22,893 nucleotides of DNA from CAIQPO01 sp964648275 (GCA_964648275.1 CAZYOB010000016.1:1-22893); one strand, 5' to 3'. Positions 13,680 through 20,926 are shown, counted from the stretch's first letter. A program made the numbers and translations. The notes: generated by a model from the sequence alone, not told the origin.

Positions 13680-15446
13680 ATGACCAGGAACACGGAAGCC
13701 GCCCTTTTACTTGAAAAAGTAGGGGCGGTTTTCCGTGTGTTGGAGGGTGATTCATTCAGGTCAAAAGCTTACTTCAACGCTGCCGTAGTACTTAATAACC
13801 TGGCAGAATCGATTGATGATCTCTATACCAAGAACAAACTGAAAGACATTCCTGGTATTGGGGAAGGTATGAGGAAATATCTCGGAGAATACATCAAAAA
13901 AGGTAAGGTCCGGCATTTCGAATCTCTGTTCAAAAAAGTTCCAGCAGGCATGTTCCCCTTGATGGAGATTCGTGGAATAGGTCCAGTCACAGCTTACAAG
14001 ATAGCTAAGAGATTTAGGTTGATTAAAGCTGACAAGGCCCTTGGAGAGCTAAAAAAGCTGGTGGAGCAAGACAGGATCACCGACATTACCGGTTTCAGAG
14101 AAAAGACTACTCTCAAAATTAAGAAAGCTCTTGATGTAAATGCAGGCGGCAAACGCAGGCTACTATTGGCTGAAGCACTCCCAATTGCCGAAGATTTCAT
14201 TGCTTACCTCAATAAGTCATCCTTAATTGTAGAAGCCGAACCTCTTGGAAGCCTCAGGAGAAAAGTTTCCACTATTGGTGACATAGATATGGCAATTAAC
14301 TCAAAGAAGCCTGTTGAGGCCATGAAGCACGCTCTAGGGTATCCAGAGATCAGCTCTATCATTACCAAAGGTGATAAGGTCAGTCATATTAAGCTGAAAA
14401 ATGGTTATGAAGTAGACATCAAGTGCTCCACTCCGGACCAATGGGGGAGTTTGCTCCAGCATTACACCGGCTCCAAACTTCATAACATCAAGCTTCGCAC
14501 CAAAACTCAGGCAAGCGGGGTCTCATTATCCGAATATGGCATCAAGAAGGGAGAAAAGCTGCACAAGTTCAACAATGAAAAAGATTTTTATAACTACTTG
14601 GGACTGAGTTACATTCCACCGGAATTGCGTGAGGATCGTGGTGAAATTGAAGGTGCCCTGAAAGATGGAATCCCCAAGCTGATTAAAGAGGCTGATATCA
14701 AAGGGGATCTACATGTCCATAGCGATTATGACTATCCGAACCCTCATGATTCAGGAGTATCGACACTTGAGGCCATATTTGATAAAGCTCAACAACTCGA
14801 CTATGAATACATAGGCTTTTCTGACCATAACCCAAAATACCTAGGACTTACCGAAAAAGAAAAAGAAAAGATTTTGATAGCTAGGAAAAGGTATTTAATG
14901 TCCCAATACCATGCCTATGAAAATAAGGTGAAAAAAAGTTCAGTAAAATTACTCATTGGACTTGAGGTTGATATTCGTCCTGATGGAAAAAGAGCAGTCT
15001 CGGACAAGTTAATGGATACGCTTGATTACGCTATTGTCTCTATTCACTCCAGTTTTGAACTCAGTCAAAAGGAGACCACGGAACGCATCCTCGATGGTTT
15101 AGATCATCCAAAGGCGCTCATTCTTGGCCACCCGACGGGAAGACGGTTAAACTTTAGAGATTCACTTCAGGCCGACTGGGATAAGATTTTTGACTTCTGT
15201 GCAAAGAACAAGAAAATTGTTGAAATCAATGCTGATCCTGCTCGTCTTGATCTACCTGACGATCTCATTAAAGAAGCCTTGAAATTCGGGGTCAGGTTCA
15301 TCATCAATACAGATAGCCATTATGTCTCCCATATGAAATATATGAAGTATGGGGTCTGGCAGGCCATGAGAGGTTGGGCAAGAAAAAAGGATATTGTCAA
15401 CACTCTGTCCTACAAGGACTTGCAATCGGTGTTAGAATTTAAGTGA
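13680..15446 (+). CDS. polX: DNA polymerase/3'-5' exonuclease PolX (family X pol plus PHP domain)
   Basis: A 588-residue DNA repair enzyme, close to the usual ~570-590. In order: an 8-kDa-like domain and helix-hairpin-helix motifs (DIPGIGEGMRKYLGEY and EIRGIGPVTAYKIAKRF); the polymerase palm with the metal-binding pair in GDIDMAI (D201, D203) and the third Asp in YEVDIKC (D246); the thumb (HYTGSKLHNIKLR); and the C-terminal PHP phosphoesterase with DLHVHSDYD (from D343), GFSDHN, GLEVDIRPDG, VSIHSSF, LGHPTGRR and INTDSHY. All expected metal ligands are visible, so gap filling and 3' processing in base excision repair should work. The first 60 bases of the coding region form a large inverted repeat. 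Likely first gene of polX-lemA-htpX-pentapeptide. Confidence 0.96.
   Translation: MTRNTEAALLLEKVGAVFRVLEGDSFRSKAYFNAAVVLNNLAESIDDLYTKNKLKDIPGIGEGMRKYLGEYIKKGKVRHFESLFKKVPAGMFPLMEIRGIGPVTAYKIAKRFRLIKADKALGELKKLVEQDRITDITGFREKTTLKIKKALDVNAGGKRRLLLAEALPIAEDFIAYLNKSSLIVEAEPLGSLRRKVSTIGDIDMAINSKKPVEAMKHALGYPEISSIITKGDKVSHIKLKNGYEVDIKCSTPDQWGSLLQHYTGSKLHNIKLRTKTQASGVSLSEYGIKKGEKLHKFNNEKDFYNYLGLSYIPPELREDRGEIEGALKDGIPKLIKEADIKGDLHVHSDYDYPNPHDSGVSTLEAIFDKAQQLDYEYIGFSDHNPKYLGLTEKEKEKILIARKRYLMSQYHAYENKVKKSSVKLLIGLEVDIRPDGKRAVSDKLMDTLDYAIVSIHSSFELSQKETTERILDGLDHPKALILGHPTGRRLNFRDSLQADWDKIFDFCAKNKKIVEINADPARLDLPDDLIKEALKFGVRFIINTDSHYVSHMKYMKYGVWQAMRGWARKKDIVNTLSYKDLQSVLEFK
13690..13738 (+). promoter_or_regulatory. 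Large hairpin inside the 5' end of polX
   Basis: ACACGGAA-G-CCGCCC pairs with GGGCGG-T-TTTCCGTGT across an inner stem TACTT/AAGTA closed by GAAA. About 20 pairs with small bulges, starting 10 bases into the coding region and ending in a short T-run. It could stop read-through from the RRM gene or control polX translation. It is also protein-coding. Confidence 0.6.
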
Positions 15447-15464
15447 TATAAATTACCTTCAAAT

Positions 15465-16049
15465 ATGTTTGGATATATTATTCTCGCTCTAGTAATCTTC
15501 GGAGTCTTTTATGCTGTCTCTCTTTACAACTGGTTTCAAACCACACTTACCAGGATTAAAGCTTCCATACAAGAGATTGGCAATCAACTCAAGCGTCAAG
15601 CCGATCTGATCCCAAATCTGGAATCAAGTGCCAAGGGATATCTAAAGCACGAAAAAGATATCTACAAAGACATCACTACTGCGCGTAAAGCTGTCGAACA
15701 AGCTGTTGGATCCTCTGATATGAGCAAAATTTCCAAAGCCTCCGATCAGGTAAGTGCTCTTTTACCTAAACTTCAGGTAATAGTTGAAAGCAATCCCGAG
15801 ATTAAGGGTTCGGAAGTCGTAGTCAAACTTATGGATGAACTTCGCGACACTTCGGACAAGCTCATGTATTCCCGTCGGGTAGTCATTGATTTGTCGGCTG
15901 ACTTCAATCAAAAACTGGTGGTATTCCCCTCAAATATTGTGGGCAATATGTTTGGTTTCAAGCTTCAAAAGGGCTTAGATACACCCATGAGTGGTGAGCA
16001 TCTGGAAGTGTCTTCCGGAGAGACCCACTCACCCAAGATCTCTCTTTGA
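15465..16049 (+). CDS. lemA: LemA family membrane protein
   Basis: A 194-residue protein with one N-terminal membrane segment (residues 4-20) and a helical-bundle domain. The LemA marks are SLYNWFQ, IKASIQEIGNQLKRQADLIPNL (41-52 is the conserved block), AKGYLKHEKDIY and, near the end, VVFPSNIVGNMFGF. The family faces the cell exterior and is often encoded beside HtpX or a TPM-domain protein; its exact job is not settled. ATG 15465 is 18 bases after polX. There is no Shine-Dalgarno, and AT-rich TATAAA (15447-15452) is the only promoter-like sequence. The stop is followed by one base and then the htpX ATG, so the two are co-expressed. Confidence 0.94.
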   Translation: MFGYIILALVIFGVFYAVSLYNWFQTTLTRIKASIQEIGNQLKRQADLIPNLESSAKGYLKHEKDIYKDITTARKAVEQAVGSSDMSKISKASDQVSALLPKLQVIVESNPEIKGSEVVVKLMDELRDTSDKLMYSRRVVIDLSADFNQKLVVFPSNIVGNMFGFKLQKGLDTPMSGEHLEVSSGETHSPKISL

Positions 16050-16050
16050 T

Positions 16051-16941
16051 ATGAAAAACATCTACGAACAGGTAGATGCCAACAAATTCAGAAGCGGCAT
16101 CGTCATTGTTTCTTTCGTGGCCTTCATATCCTTAGCCACGTACTTGATCTCATATTCATTGGGATTTGACACCGGCTATGTAGGGGTTGCCATGATCATA
16201 TCTGGATTAGTCAGCTTCATTAGTTACTACTATTCTGACCAAATAATACTTTCGATATCCGGTGCCAAAGAAGCCAACAAGCGGGATCATTTTAATTTCT
16301 ACACCGTCGCTCAGAATCTATCCCAAGCCGCTCATATTCCCACGCCAAAACTCTATGTTCTGGAAGACACAGCCATGAATGCCTTTGCGACCGGTAGAGA
16401 TCCGGAGCATGGGGTAGTCTGTGCAACGACAGGACTACTGTCACGTCTTAATCGTACCGAACTTGAAGGTGTGATCGCCCATGAGCTCACTCATATTCGC
16501 TTTTACGATACCCGCCTCATGAGTATTGTCACTATTCTTGTCGGCCTGGTCACTCTTCTTTCGGACATTTTGCTCAGAACCAGGATCAGAAGATCTAACA
16601 GGGACGAGGGAAACATTGGTGCAATTCTTATCGTCGCAGGGATAATCATGGCTATCCTCTCCCCGATAATTGCCAAGCTGATCCAACTGGCAATTTCTCG
16701 GAGACGCGAATACTTGGCGGACGCCGGCGGTGCTCAGATTACAAAATATCCTGAAGGACTTGCCAGCGCACTCGAGAAAATTAACTCGGATACCGAGCCT
16801 CTTGAAGCGGCTAATAAAGCAACCGCACATCTATACATCACCAATCCTCTAAAAAATCACCACGATTCTATTGGTTGGTTCGCTGGTCTATTCAATACTC
16901 ACCCACCGATTGGTGAACGTATCAAAGCCCTTAGAAGTTGA
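16051..16941 (+). CDS. htpX: Membrane zinc metalloprotease HtpX
   Basis: An M48-family membrane protease of 296 residues that degrades damaged membrane proteins. Two N-terminal membrane segments come first, then a cytoplasmic catalytic domain with HELTH (H144, E145, H148) and the third ligand E220 in SRRREYLADAGG, with two further hydrophobic segments between them. THPPIGERIKAL is the conserved C-terminal phrase. ATG 16051, giving MKNIYEQVDANKF, is chosen because longer frames would run into lemA; it is one base after the lemA stop (TGATATG). Pairing with LemA is a common bacterial arrangement. All catalytic residues are present. Confidence 0.95.
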   Translation: MKNIYEQVDANKFRSGIVIVSFVAFISLATYLISYSLGFDTGYVGVAMIISGLVSFISYYYSDQIILSISGAKEANKRDHFNFYTVAQNLSQAAHIPTPKLYVLEDTAMNAFATGRDPEHGVVCATTGLLSRLNRTELEGVIAHELTHIRFYDTRLMSIVTILVGLVTLLSDILLRTRIRRSNRDEGNIGAILIVAGIIMAILSPIIAKLIQLAISRRREYLADAGGAQITKYPEGLASALEKINSDTEPLEAANKATAHLYITNPLKNHHDSIGWFAGLFNTHPPIGERIKALRS

Positions 16942-16942
16942 T

Positions 16943-17500
16943 ATGGTTTTTCAGACAATTAAAGACAAAGTATTCTCCTCTCCTGAGTTAAAAGGTGAGA
17001 CGTTCAAGGAAATAAAATTTCAAAGCTGTAAATTCGCGAGTGAAGAAATTAAGTTCAGCTCGTTCTCCGACTGCGTTATCGATACCTGTGATTTTACGAC
17101 CGTAAAGATGAGTTCAGTCAATTTTGAAAATACGGTTTTTAGTGAATGTAAACTAAGCTGGATAAATTTTTCGCAGGCACAGATCAAAAACTGCAAATTT
17201 ATTCACTGCATTATGGAAGGGGATACCTTTGAGAAAAATAAACTCGTTAGCATTGATTTTTCTGGATCAAATTTGTCTTCGTCCGTCTTCATCAACTGCG
17301 ACTTAAGCAATGCAGACTTCACTAGATGTGACTTAAAAAGGGGTGTCTTTGATCACTCGAAATTAATTCAAACTATCTTAAAGGAAACTGATATTTCTGG
17401 AACCTCTTTCGAAAACAGTAAGGTTCAAAAAACTGCATTGGACATAGATGGCTTCATCAGCTTTGGTCTCTCAAAAGGCTTTGTCTTGTCGAAAGATTAG
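16943..17500 (+). CDS. Pentapeptide-repeat-like protein
   Basis: A 185-residue protein with repeated five-residue units around a central Phe or Leu: CKFAS, SSFSD, CDFTT, VNFEN, INFSQ, CKFIH, IDFSG, SNLSS, CDLSN, ADFTR, CDLKR, GVFDH and TSFEN. These build a right-handed beta-helix of about eight coils, similar in size to Qnr/MfpA-type proteins that mimic DNA. There is no signal peptide. Cys recurs just before the central Phe or Leu in many units, which is noticeable. ATG 16943 is one base after the htpX stop (again TGATATG), so it belongs to the same transcript. Its stop codon lies within the clpB CIRCE operator. The target is unknown; gyrase protection would be a guess. Confidence 0.85.
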   Translation: MVFQTIKDKVFSSPELKGETFKEIKFQSCKFASEEIKFSSFSDCVIDTCDFTTVKMSSVNFENTVFSECKLSWINFSQAQIKNCKFIHCIMEGDTFEKNKLVSIDFSGSNLSSSVFINCDLSNADFTRCDLKRGVFDHSKLIQTILKETDISGTSFENSKVQKTALDIDGFISFGLSKGFVLSKD

Positions 17501-17523
17501 CACTCATATTGACGGAGTGCTAT
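17497..17523 (+). promoter_or_regulatory. CIRCE element (HrcA operator)
   Basis: TTAGCACTC, nine bases, GAGTGCTAT: the CIRCE consensus with a single mismatch in the last base. HrcA binds this in many bacteria and represses chaperone genes until heat shock. It overlaps the -35 and spacer of the clpB promoter, so bound HrcA would block RNA polymerase. hrcA itself is not in the window. Confidence 0.93.
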
Positions 17524-17537
17524 ATTTCTTGTATCCT
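17509..17537 (+). promoter_or_regulatory. clpB promoter (leaderless)
   Basis: TTGACG (17509-17514), 17-base spacer, TATCCT (17532-17537), then seven bases to ATG 17545. The -35 is inside the CIRCE element. Confidence 0.65.
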
Positions 17538-17544
17538 ATTTCTC

Positions 17545-19677
17545 ATGGAAGATTTTCTTAACCAAAACGAACCAGGAAGTATTCTGGAGAAATACACCAT
17601 CAATCTCACATCAAAAGCCCGCGATCGGAAACTTGATCCGGTAATTGGTAGAGATGTTGAGATCCGCCGGGTAATGCAGGTCCTCTCCAGAAGGACAAAA
17701 AACAATCCGGTGCTGATCGGAGATCCCGGTGTCGGGAAAACTGCTCTTGTCGAAGGATTAGCTAACAGGATCGCTGATGGAGATGTCCCAGAATCAATAA
17801 AGGACAAAGATGTTCTGATATTGGATATGGCCAGTATTCTGGCTGGAACAGCCTTTAGGGGAGAATTTGAAAAAAGAATGAAAGGTATCGTTGATGAAGT
17901 TAAAAAGGGTGAGGGTAAGTTTATTCTTTTCATTGATGAGCTACACACTCTTGTGGGTGCCGGTGGTGCAGAGGGTGCAGTCGATGCGGCCAATATTCTC
18001 AAACCGGCTTTAGCCAGAGGAGAGCTTCATTTGATTGGTGCTACCACGATTGATGAATATAGAAAATATATAGAAAAAGATGCTGCTCTGGAGCGCCGTT
18101 TCCAGCCGGTTCTGGTCGAGGAACCCTCTCTAGAAGATGCCATCGCCATTCTCAGGGGTATCAAGGAAAAATATGAGATTCACCACGGACTCAGGATAAG
18201 TGACGATGCTTTGATAGCGGCAGTCAACCTCTCTATTAGATATTTACCGGACCGTTTCCTTCCGGACAAGGCTATTGACCTAATTGATGAAGCGGCCTCA
18301 TCTCTGAAAATTGAGATCGAGTCCATGCCGGCCGAGCTGGACTTAATCAAGAGAAAGACGACTCAAATCGAGATCGAGCTGGCAGCTCTTAAAAAAGAAT
18401 CATCTGAATCGGCCAAGTTACGCAAAGACTTACTCGAAAAAGAATTAGCCCAAAAGAAAACGGAGTTTTCCAGAATTGAAGCCGCCTGGAAACATCAGAA
18501 GGGGATCATTGAAGAAATAAACAAGATCCAGACTGAAATCGACCAAACTAAAATTAAGCTTGAGGCTGCCGAAAAAGAGATCCGTTTGGAGGAGGCAGCT
18601 CAGCTAAAATACGGTTCTCTTCCCAAGCTGCAGGAAAAATTAGAGGAGAAGCAGAAAGAATGGTCATCCATAAAACCGGGGGATAAGGTTCTCCAGCTTG
18701 AAGTCGAAGAAGAAGACATCGCCAAAGTGATTTCCCGATGGGCAGGAGTGCCGGTTACCAGACTACTAACCTCGGAATCTGAGAAACTGATTCACCTAGA
18801 AGATAATATCGGTAAACGTGTCATTGGGCAAGAAAAGGCTATTAAGGCCGTTGCAAATGCCATTAGACGGTCACGTGCAGGCATAGCCGACGAAGCAAGG
18901 CCAATCTCCTCTCTCCTGTTCCTAGGACCGACAGGTGTCGGCAAGACTGAAACCGCCAAAGCACTGGCGGCGGAGATGTTTGGAGATGAAAAATCCCTAA
19001 TTAGGATCGACATGACAGAATATGCAGAAAGTCATTCGGTCGCCCGTCTAATTGGTGCTCCACCTGGATATGTGGGATTCGAAGAAGGAGGTCAATTGAC
19101 CGAGGCTGTCAGGAGAAGGCCTTACTCAGTTGTACTTTTTGATGAAATCGAGAAAGCCCACCCTCAAATTTTCTCAGTCTTTCTTCAAATCCTCGACGAT
19201 GGCAGACTCACGGACGGAAAGGGGAGGACGGTTAACTTTAAGAACACGGTCATTATCATGACCAGCAACCTGGGGTCCGAATTCATGACTGATGAGTCAC
19301 TCTCAAAAGAGGACATCGAAGCTAAGGTTCACGAGATCCTTCGTAGCAACTTCAGGCCGGAATTAATCAATAGGATAGATCAAATAATTACCTTTGACAG
19401 ATTGGATAAGGGTCAAATAAGTAAAATTGTTGATCTCAGGCTCCGAGAGTTATCGGACAGACTGGCCAATAAAGGATATGAGATCGATTTTGACAATAAT
19501 GCCCGAAACTACATCAGCTCATACGGATATGACCCTGTGTTCGGCGCAAGACCGGTAAATAGGGTGATCCAGAATAAGATAGAGGACGAGCTTGCCCTTC
19601 AGATCATCGAGGGAAAGGTAAAACCAGAAAAAAAAATCAAGGTCACGTTCGAATCAGGCTCAATGCTGATCAAATAA
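17545..19677 (+). CDS. clpB: ClpB-type AAA+ disaggregase lacking the N-terminal domain
   Basis: A 710-residue double-ring AAA+ ATPase that pulls proteins out of aggregates, normally with DnaK. AAA1 starts almost at once: KLDPVIGRDVEI, Walker A GDPGVGKT (59-66), Walker B ILFIDELH. A full ClpB-type coiled-coil middle domain follows, from MPAELDLIKRK to LKYGSLPKLQEKL. AAA2 has GPTGVGKTE, GAPPGYVGFEEGG, VLFDEIEKAH and FRPELINRID. The (I/L/V)GF loop that ClpA, ClpC and ClpX use to dock ClpP is absent, so this is ClpB and not ClpC. The usual ~150-residue Clp-N domain is missing. The ATG at 17545 is preferred over the TTG at 17509, which lies in the promoter. Control is by CIRCE. Confidence 0.94.
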   Translation: MEDFLNQNEPGSILEKYTINLTSKARDRKLDPVIGRDVEIRRVMQVLSRRTKNNPVLIGDPGVGKTALVEGLANRIADGDVPESIKDKDVLILDMASILAGTAFRGEFEKRMKGIVDEVKKGEGKFILFIDELHTLVGAGGAEGAVDAANILKPALARGELHLIGATTIDEYRKYIEKDAALERRFQPVLVEEPSLEDAIAILRGIKEKYEIHHGLRISDDALIAAVNLSIRYLPDRFLPDKAIDLIDEAASSLKIEIESMPAELDLIKRKTTQIEIELAALKKESSESAKLRKDLLEKELAQKKTEFSRIEAAWKHQKGIIEEINKIQTEIDQTKIKLEAAEKEIRLEEAAQLKYGSLPKLQEKLEEKQKEWSSIKPGDKVLQLEVEEEDIAKVISRWAGVPVTRLLTSESEKLIHLEDNIGKRVIGQEKAIKAVANAIRRSRAGIADEARPISSLLFLGPTGVGKTETAKALAAEMFGDEKSLIRIDMTEYAESHSVARLIGAPPGYVGFEEGGQLTEAVRRRPYSVVLFDEIEKAHPQIFSVFLQILDDGRLTDGKGRTVNFKNTVIIMTSNLGSEFMTDESLSKEDIEAKVHEILRSNFRPELINRIDQIITFDRLDKGQISKIVDLRLRELSDRLANKGYEIDFDNNARNYISSYGYDPVFGARPVNRVIQNKIEDELALQIIEGKVKPEKKIKVTFESGSMLIK

Positions 19678-19701
19678 AAAACCCGGACTTTCATCCGGGT
19701 T
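19676..19701 (-). terminator. Distal terminator of the minus-strand unit (hairpin)
   Basis: Minus strand: AACCCGGA, loop TGAAAG, TCCGGGTT, then TTTTAT; the T-run ends inside the clpB stop codon on the opposite strand. On the plus strand the hairpin has no T-run after it, so it is a poor terminator for clpB. Confidence 0.7.
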
Positions 19702-19708
19702 ACTAACA

Positions 19709-19730
19709 ATAAAATTGGTCAGAAGACCAA
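19709..19730 (-). terminator. Proximal terminator of the 19.7-20.1 kb gene
   Basis: Minus strand: TTGGTC, loop TTCT, GACCAA, then TTTTATTG. A perfect six-pair stem that starts eight bases past the stop of the small orphan gene. With the hairpin just downstream it forms a double terminator. Confidence 0.75.
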
Positions 19731-19738
19731 TGCGAGCA

Positions 19739-20077
19739 CTAGAGAAGACCTTGCATGAATGACTTTACCGCCTTCTCTGTTTGATTATCCGGAAGGGGTT
19801 CAAGAATATTGTAAATCTGGACTAGTAAAGCATCGACCCGGGGTTCTTCACCAGCTTTCCAGATCATCAAGAGATCGAACACCCTACCAACAGCAAGATA
19901 GATATCAAGTACCCTGGTATCACTTTTATGCAGAGTATAGTCGTACCCACCTGCACTGAAGGTATATGTCTTTTTCGCAACCATAATGTCCATAGTCTCA
20001 AGATTGGCCTGAAGCATACTCAGAACTTTCTCCAAGATTAATATCTGCTCATCGACAGTCGCAACAATATCAGTCAT
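19739..20077 (-). CDS. Small helical protein of unknown function
   Basis: A soluble protein of about 112 residues that I do not recognise. The N-terminal ~35 residues (MTDIVATVDEQILILEKVLSMLQANLET) look like one long amphipathic helix. A short beta-like segment (KKTYTFSAGGYDYTLH) follows, then further helices and a C-terminal EKAVKSFMQGLL. There is no signal peptide, Cys or obvious catalytic motif. Two in-frame ATGs exist, at 20089 and 20077; GGAG lies about seven bases before the second, so 20077 is preferred. It has its own TATAAT (20140-20145), a leader of about 55 nt with two small GC-rich hairpins, and a double terminator, so it is a single-gene unit. Confidence 0.65.
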   Translation of the reverse strand: MTDIVATVDEQILILEKVLSMLQANLETMDIMVAKKTYTFSAGGYDYTLHKSDTRVLDIYLAVGRVFDLLMIWKAGEEPRVDALLVQIYNILEPLPDNQTEKAVKSFMQGLL

Positions 20078-20100
20078 GGCTTTCTCCATTTACGAATGAT

Positions 20101-20145
20101 TTAAACGGGCGTGCACCCAACCGGGCGATTTCACCCTATATTATA
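20101..20145 (-). promoter_or_regulatory. Promoter and structured leader of the small helical protein gene
   Basis: TATAAT at 20145-20140 on the minus strand. The leader contains GGGTG-AAAT-CGCCC, then GGTT, then GGGTG-CA-CGCCC: two near-identical GC-rich inverted units in tandem. No known riboswitch is recognised. Confidence 0.4.
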
Positions 20146-20154
20146 CACCGCCTG

Positions 20155-20754
20155 TCAAAGCTGTCTCATCCTCTCAAGAATAGGGATAAGTGCTTCTGCT
20201 AAGTACTTAACACGGTGGCTTGTTTCCACTTGAATTGGAAGCTGAGAGTGAGGAACGTTTTGGCCAGGTATCGCCTTCACTCGACTCATCGTGTTTTGCC
20301 CCTGGATCAGGGTCAGGTTGTCGGGATTCCCAAGATAAACAAATGGGACTTCTGCTTGTGCTGTCAACATTTCTCCATCTGGCAATAAGATCAATGCGTA
20401 TGCGTATGTGTAATTCATGGGATCACCCCTTTTAATGTGTTTACCCGCCAAAATTTCTGCTGCAATTCTTTTTGATTCAGTTGTCTCAATATTGAGGGTG
20501 GGAAGTATTGTTGCAACATCGTTTGCCAAAACACAATGATATTTGAGCCGATCTTTCTGGCTAAGCTTAGATACACAAATCAAAGCTTTCTGCTTTGCCC
20601 GGTCAAGCACTCCGCCTGTCTCGGGCTCGTCATTAACTATATTCAAATCATTTAAACTCAAAAAACTATCAGGATTAATTCCAAGGGATATGAGTATGTG
20701 GATAGTTTGCTGAAACTTATCCATATTCCCTGTCGCGATAACGATGGGCTTCAT
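20155..20754 (-). CDS. HAM1/RdgB-like non-canonical NTP pyrophosphatase (divergent)
   Basis: A 199-residue soluble protein. It starts IVIATGNMDKFQQ, close to the (A/S)TGN..K..E opening of HAM1 (ITPase) proteins. The next family motifs appear as NDEPETGGVLDRAKQKA (for EETG.tf.eNA..KA) and LANDVATI (for l.aDDSGL), with the Asp kept but the Ser-Gly changed. The YTYAYALILLPDGE strand pair fits the family core. It would hydrolyse ITP, XTP or similar damaged nucleotides to monophosphates, or a related substrate, since the changed motif could alter specificity. ATG 20754 lies eight bases after TAAAAT (20768-20763) without a Shine-Dalgarno. It is divergent from the ABC-F leader. Confidence 0.72.
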   Translation of the reverse strand: MKPIVIATGNMDKFQQTIHILISLGINPDSFLSLNDLNIVNDEPETGGVLDRAKQKALICVSKLSQKDRLKYHCVLANDVATILPTLNIETTESKRIAAEILAGKHIKRGDPMNYTYAYALILLPDGEMLTAQAEVPFVYLGNPDNLTLIQGQNTMSRVKAIPGQNVPHSQLPIQVETSHRVKYLAEALIPILERMRQL

Positions 20755-20762
20755 GTGGATTC

Positions 20763-20823
20763 ATTTTATCTGACAAAACACCACAAAGAACGTGTGGTTC
20801 AAAAACTGAATATTTGTTACAAT
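20763..20823. promoter_or_regulatory. Divergent promoters with a shared inverted repeat (NTPase / ABC-F leader)
   Basis: Minus-strand TAAAAT (20768-20763) serves the NTP pyrophosphatase. Plus-strand extended -10 TGTTACAAT (20815-20823) serves the ABC-F leader, six bases before its ATG. Between them ACCACA, seven bases, TGTGGT (20780-20798) is a perfect inverted repeat lying over both expected -35 positions, so it may be an operator acting on both genes. Confidence 0.5.
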
Positions 20824-20829
20824 ATTCAC

Positions 20830-20877
20830 ATGTCGGTAATTATCAGGTCAGCCCAACAAGAAGTGCCAAGGGGTTAG
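20830..20877 (+). CDS. Leader peptide of the ABC-F attenuator (15 residues)
   Basis: A 15-codon ORF, MSVIIRSAQQEVPRG, ending in TAG. Its ATG is six bases after the extended -10 TGTTACAAT, so it would be the first translated codon of a leaderless transcript. The stop codon falls inside the 5' arm of the antiterminator (20871-20878), which places a terminating ribosome exactly where it would melt that stem. No repeated codon for one amino acid is seen, which argues against amino-acid attenuation and for sensing ribosome stalling. The peptide itself may have no function beyond this. Confidence 0.65.
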   Translation: MSVIIRSAQQEVPRG

Positions 20878-20926
20878 TGTGTCTATAAGACAAGATACTA
20901 ACCCGCAAGCAAGCGGGTTTTTTGTT
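20871..20926 (+). terminator. Attenuator: antiterminator and intrinsic terminator before the ABC-F gene
   Basis: Antiterminator: GGGTTAGT (20871-20878) pairs perfectly with ACTAACCC (20897-20904), enclosing a small hairpin TGTCT-ATA-AGACA. Terminator: AACCCGC (20900-20906), loop AAGCAA, GCGGGTT (20913-20919), then a T-run with TTTTGTTGTT. The two stems share bases 20900-20904 and cannot form together. With a ribosome at the leader stop the terminator forms (off); with a ribosome stalled early in the leader the antiterminator forms (on). Confidence 0.82.

Noticed and set aside
15447..15464. A leaderless -10 box for lemA
   Set aside because: TATAAA or TAAATT ends 10-12 bases from the ATG, outside the 4-8 base range of the other genes, and transcription from polX is sufficient.
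17545..19677. Calling the AAA+ protein ClpC (ClpP partner)
   Set aside because: The middle domain is of full ClpB length and the ClpP-docking (I/L/V)GF loop in AAA2 is absent, so ClpB fits better.
19680..19701. Intrinsic terminator for clpB on the plus strand
   Set aside because: The hairpin is followed by TACTAAC, not a T-run, on the plus strand; the T-run is on the minus strand.
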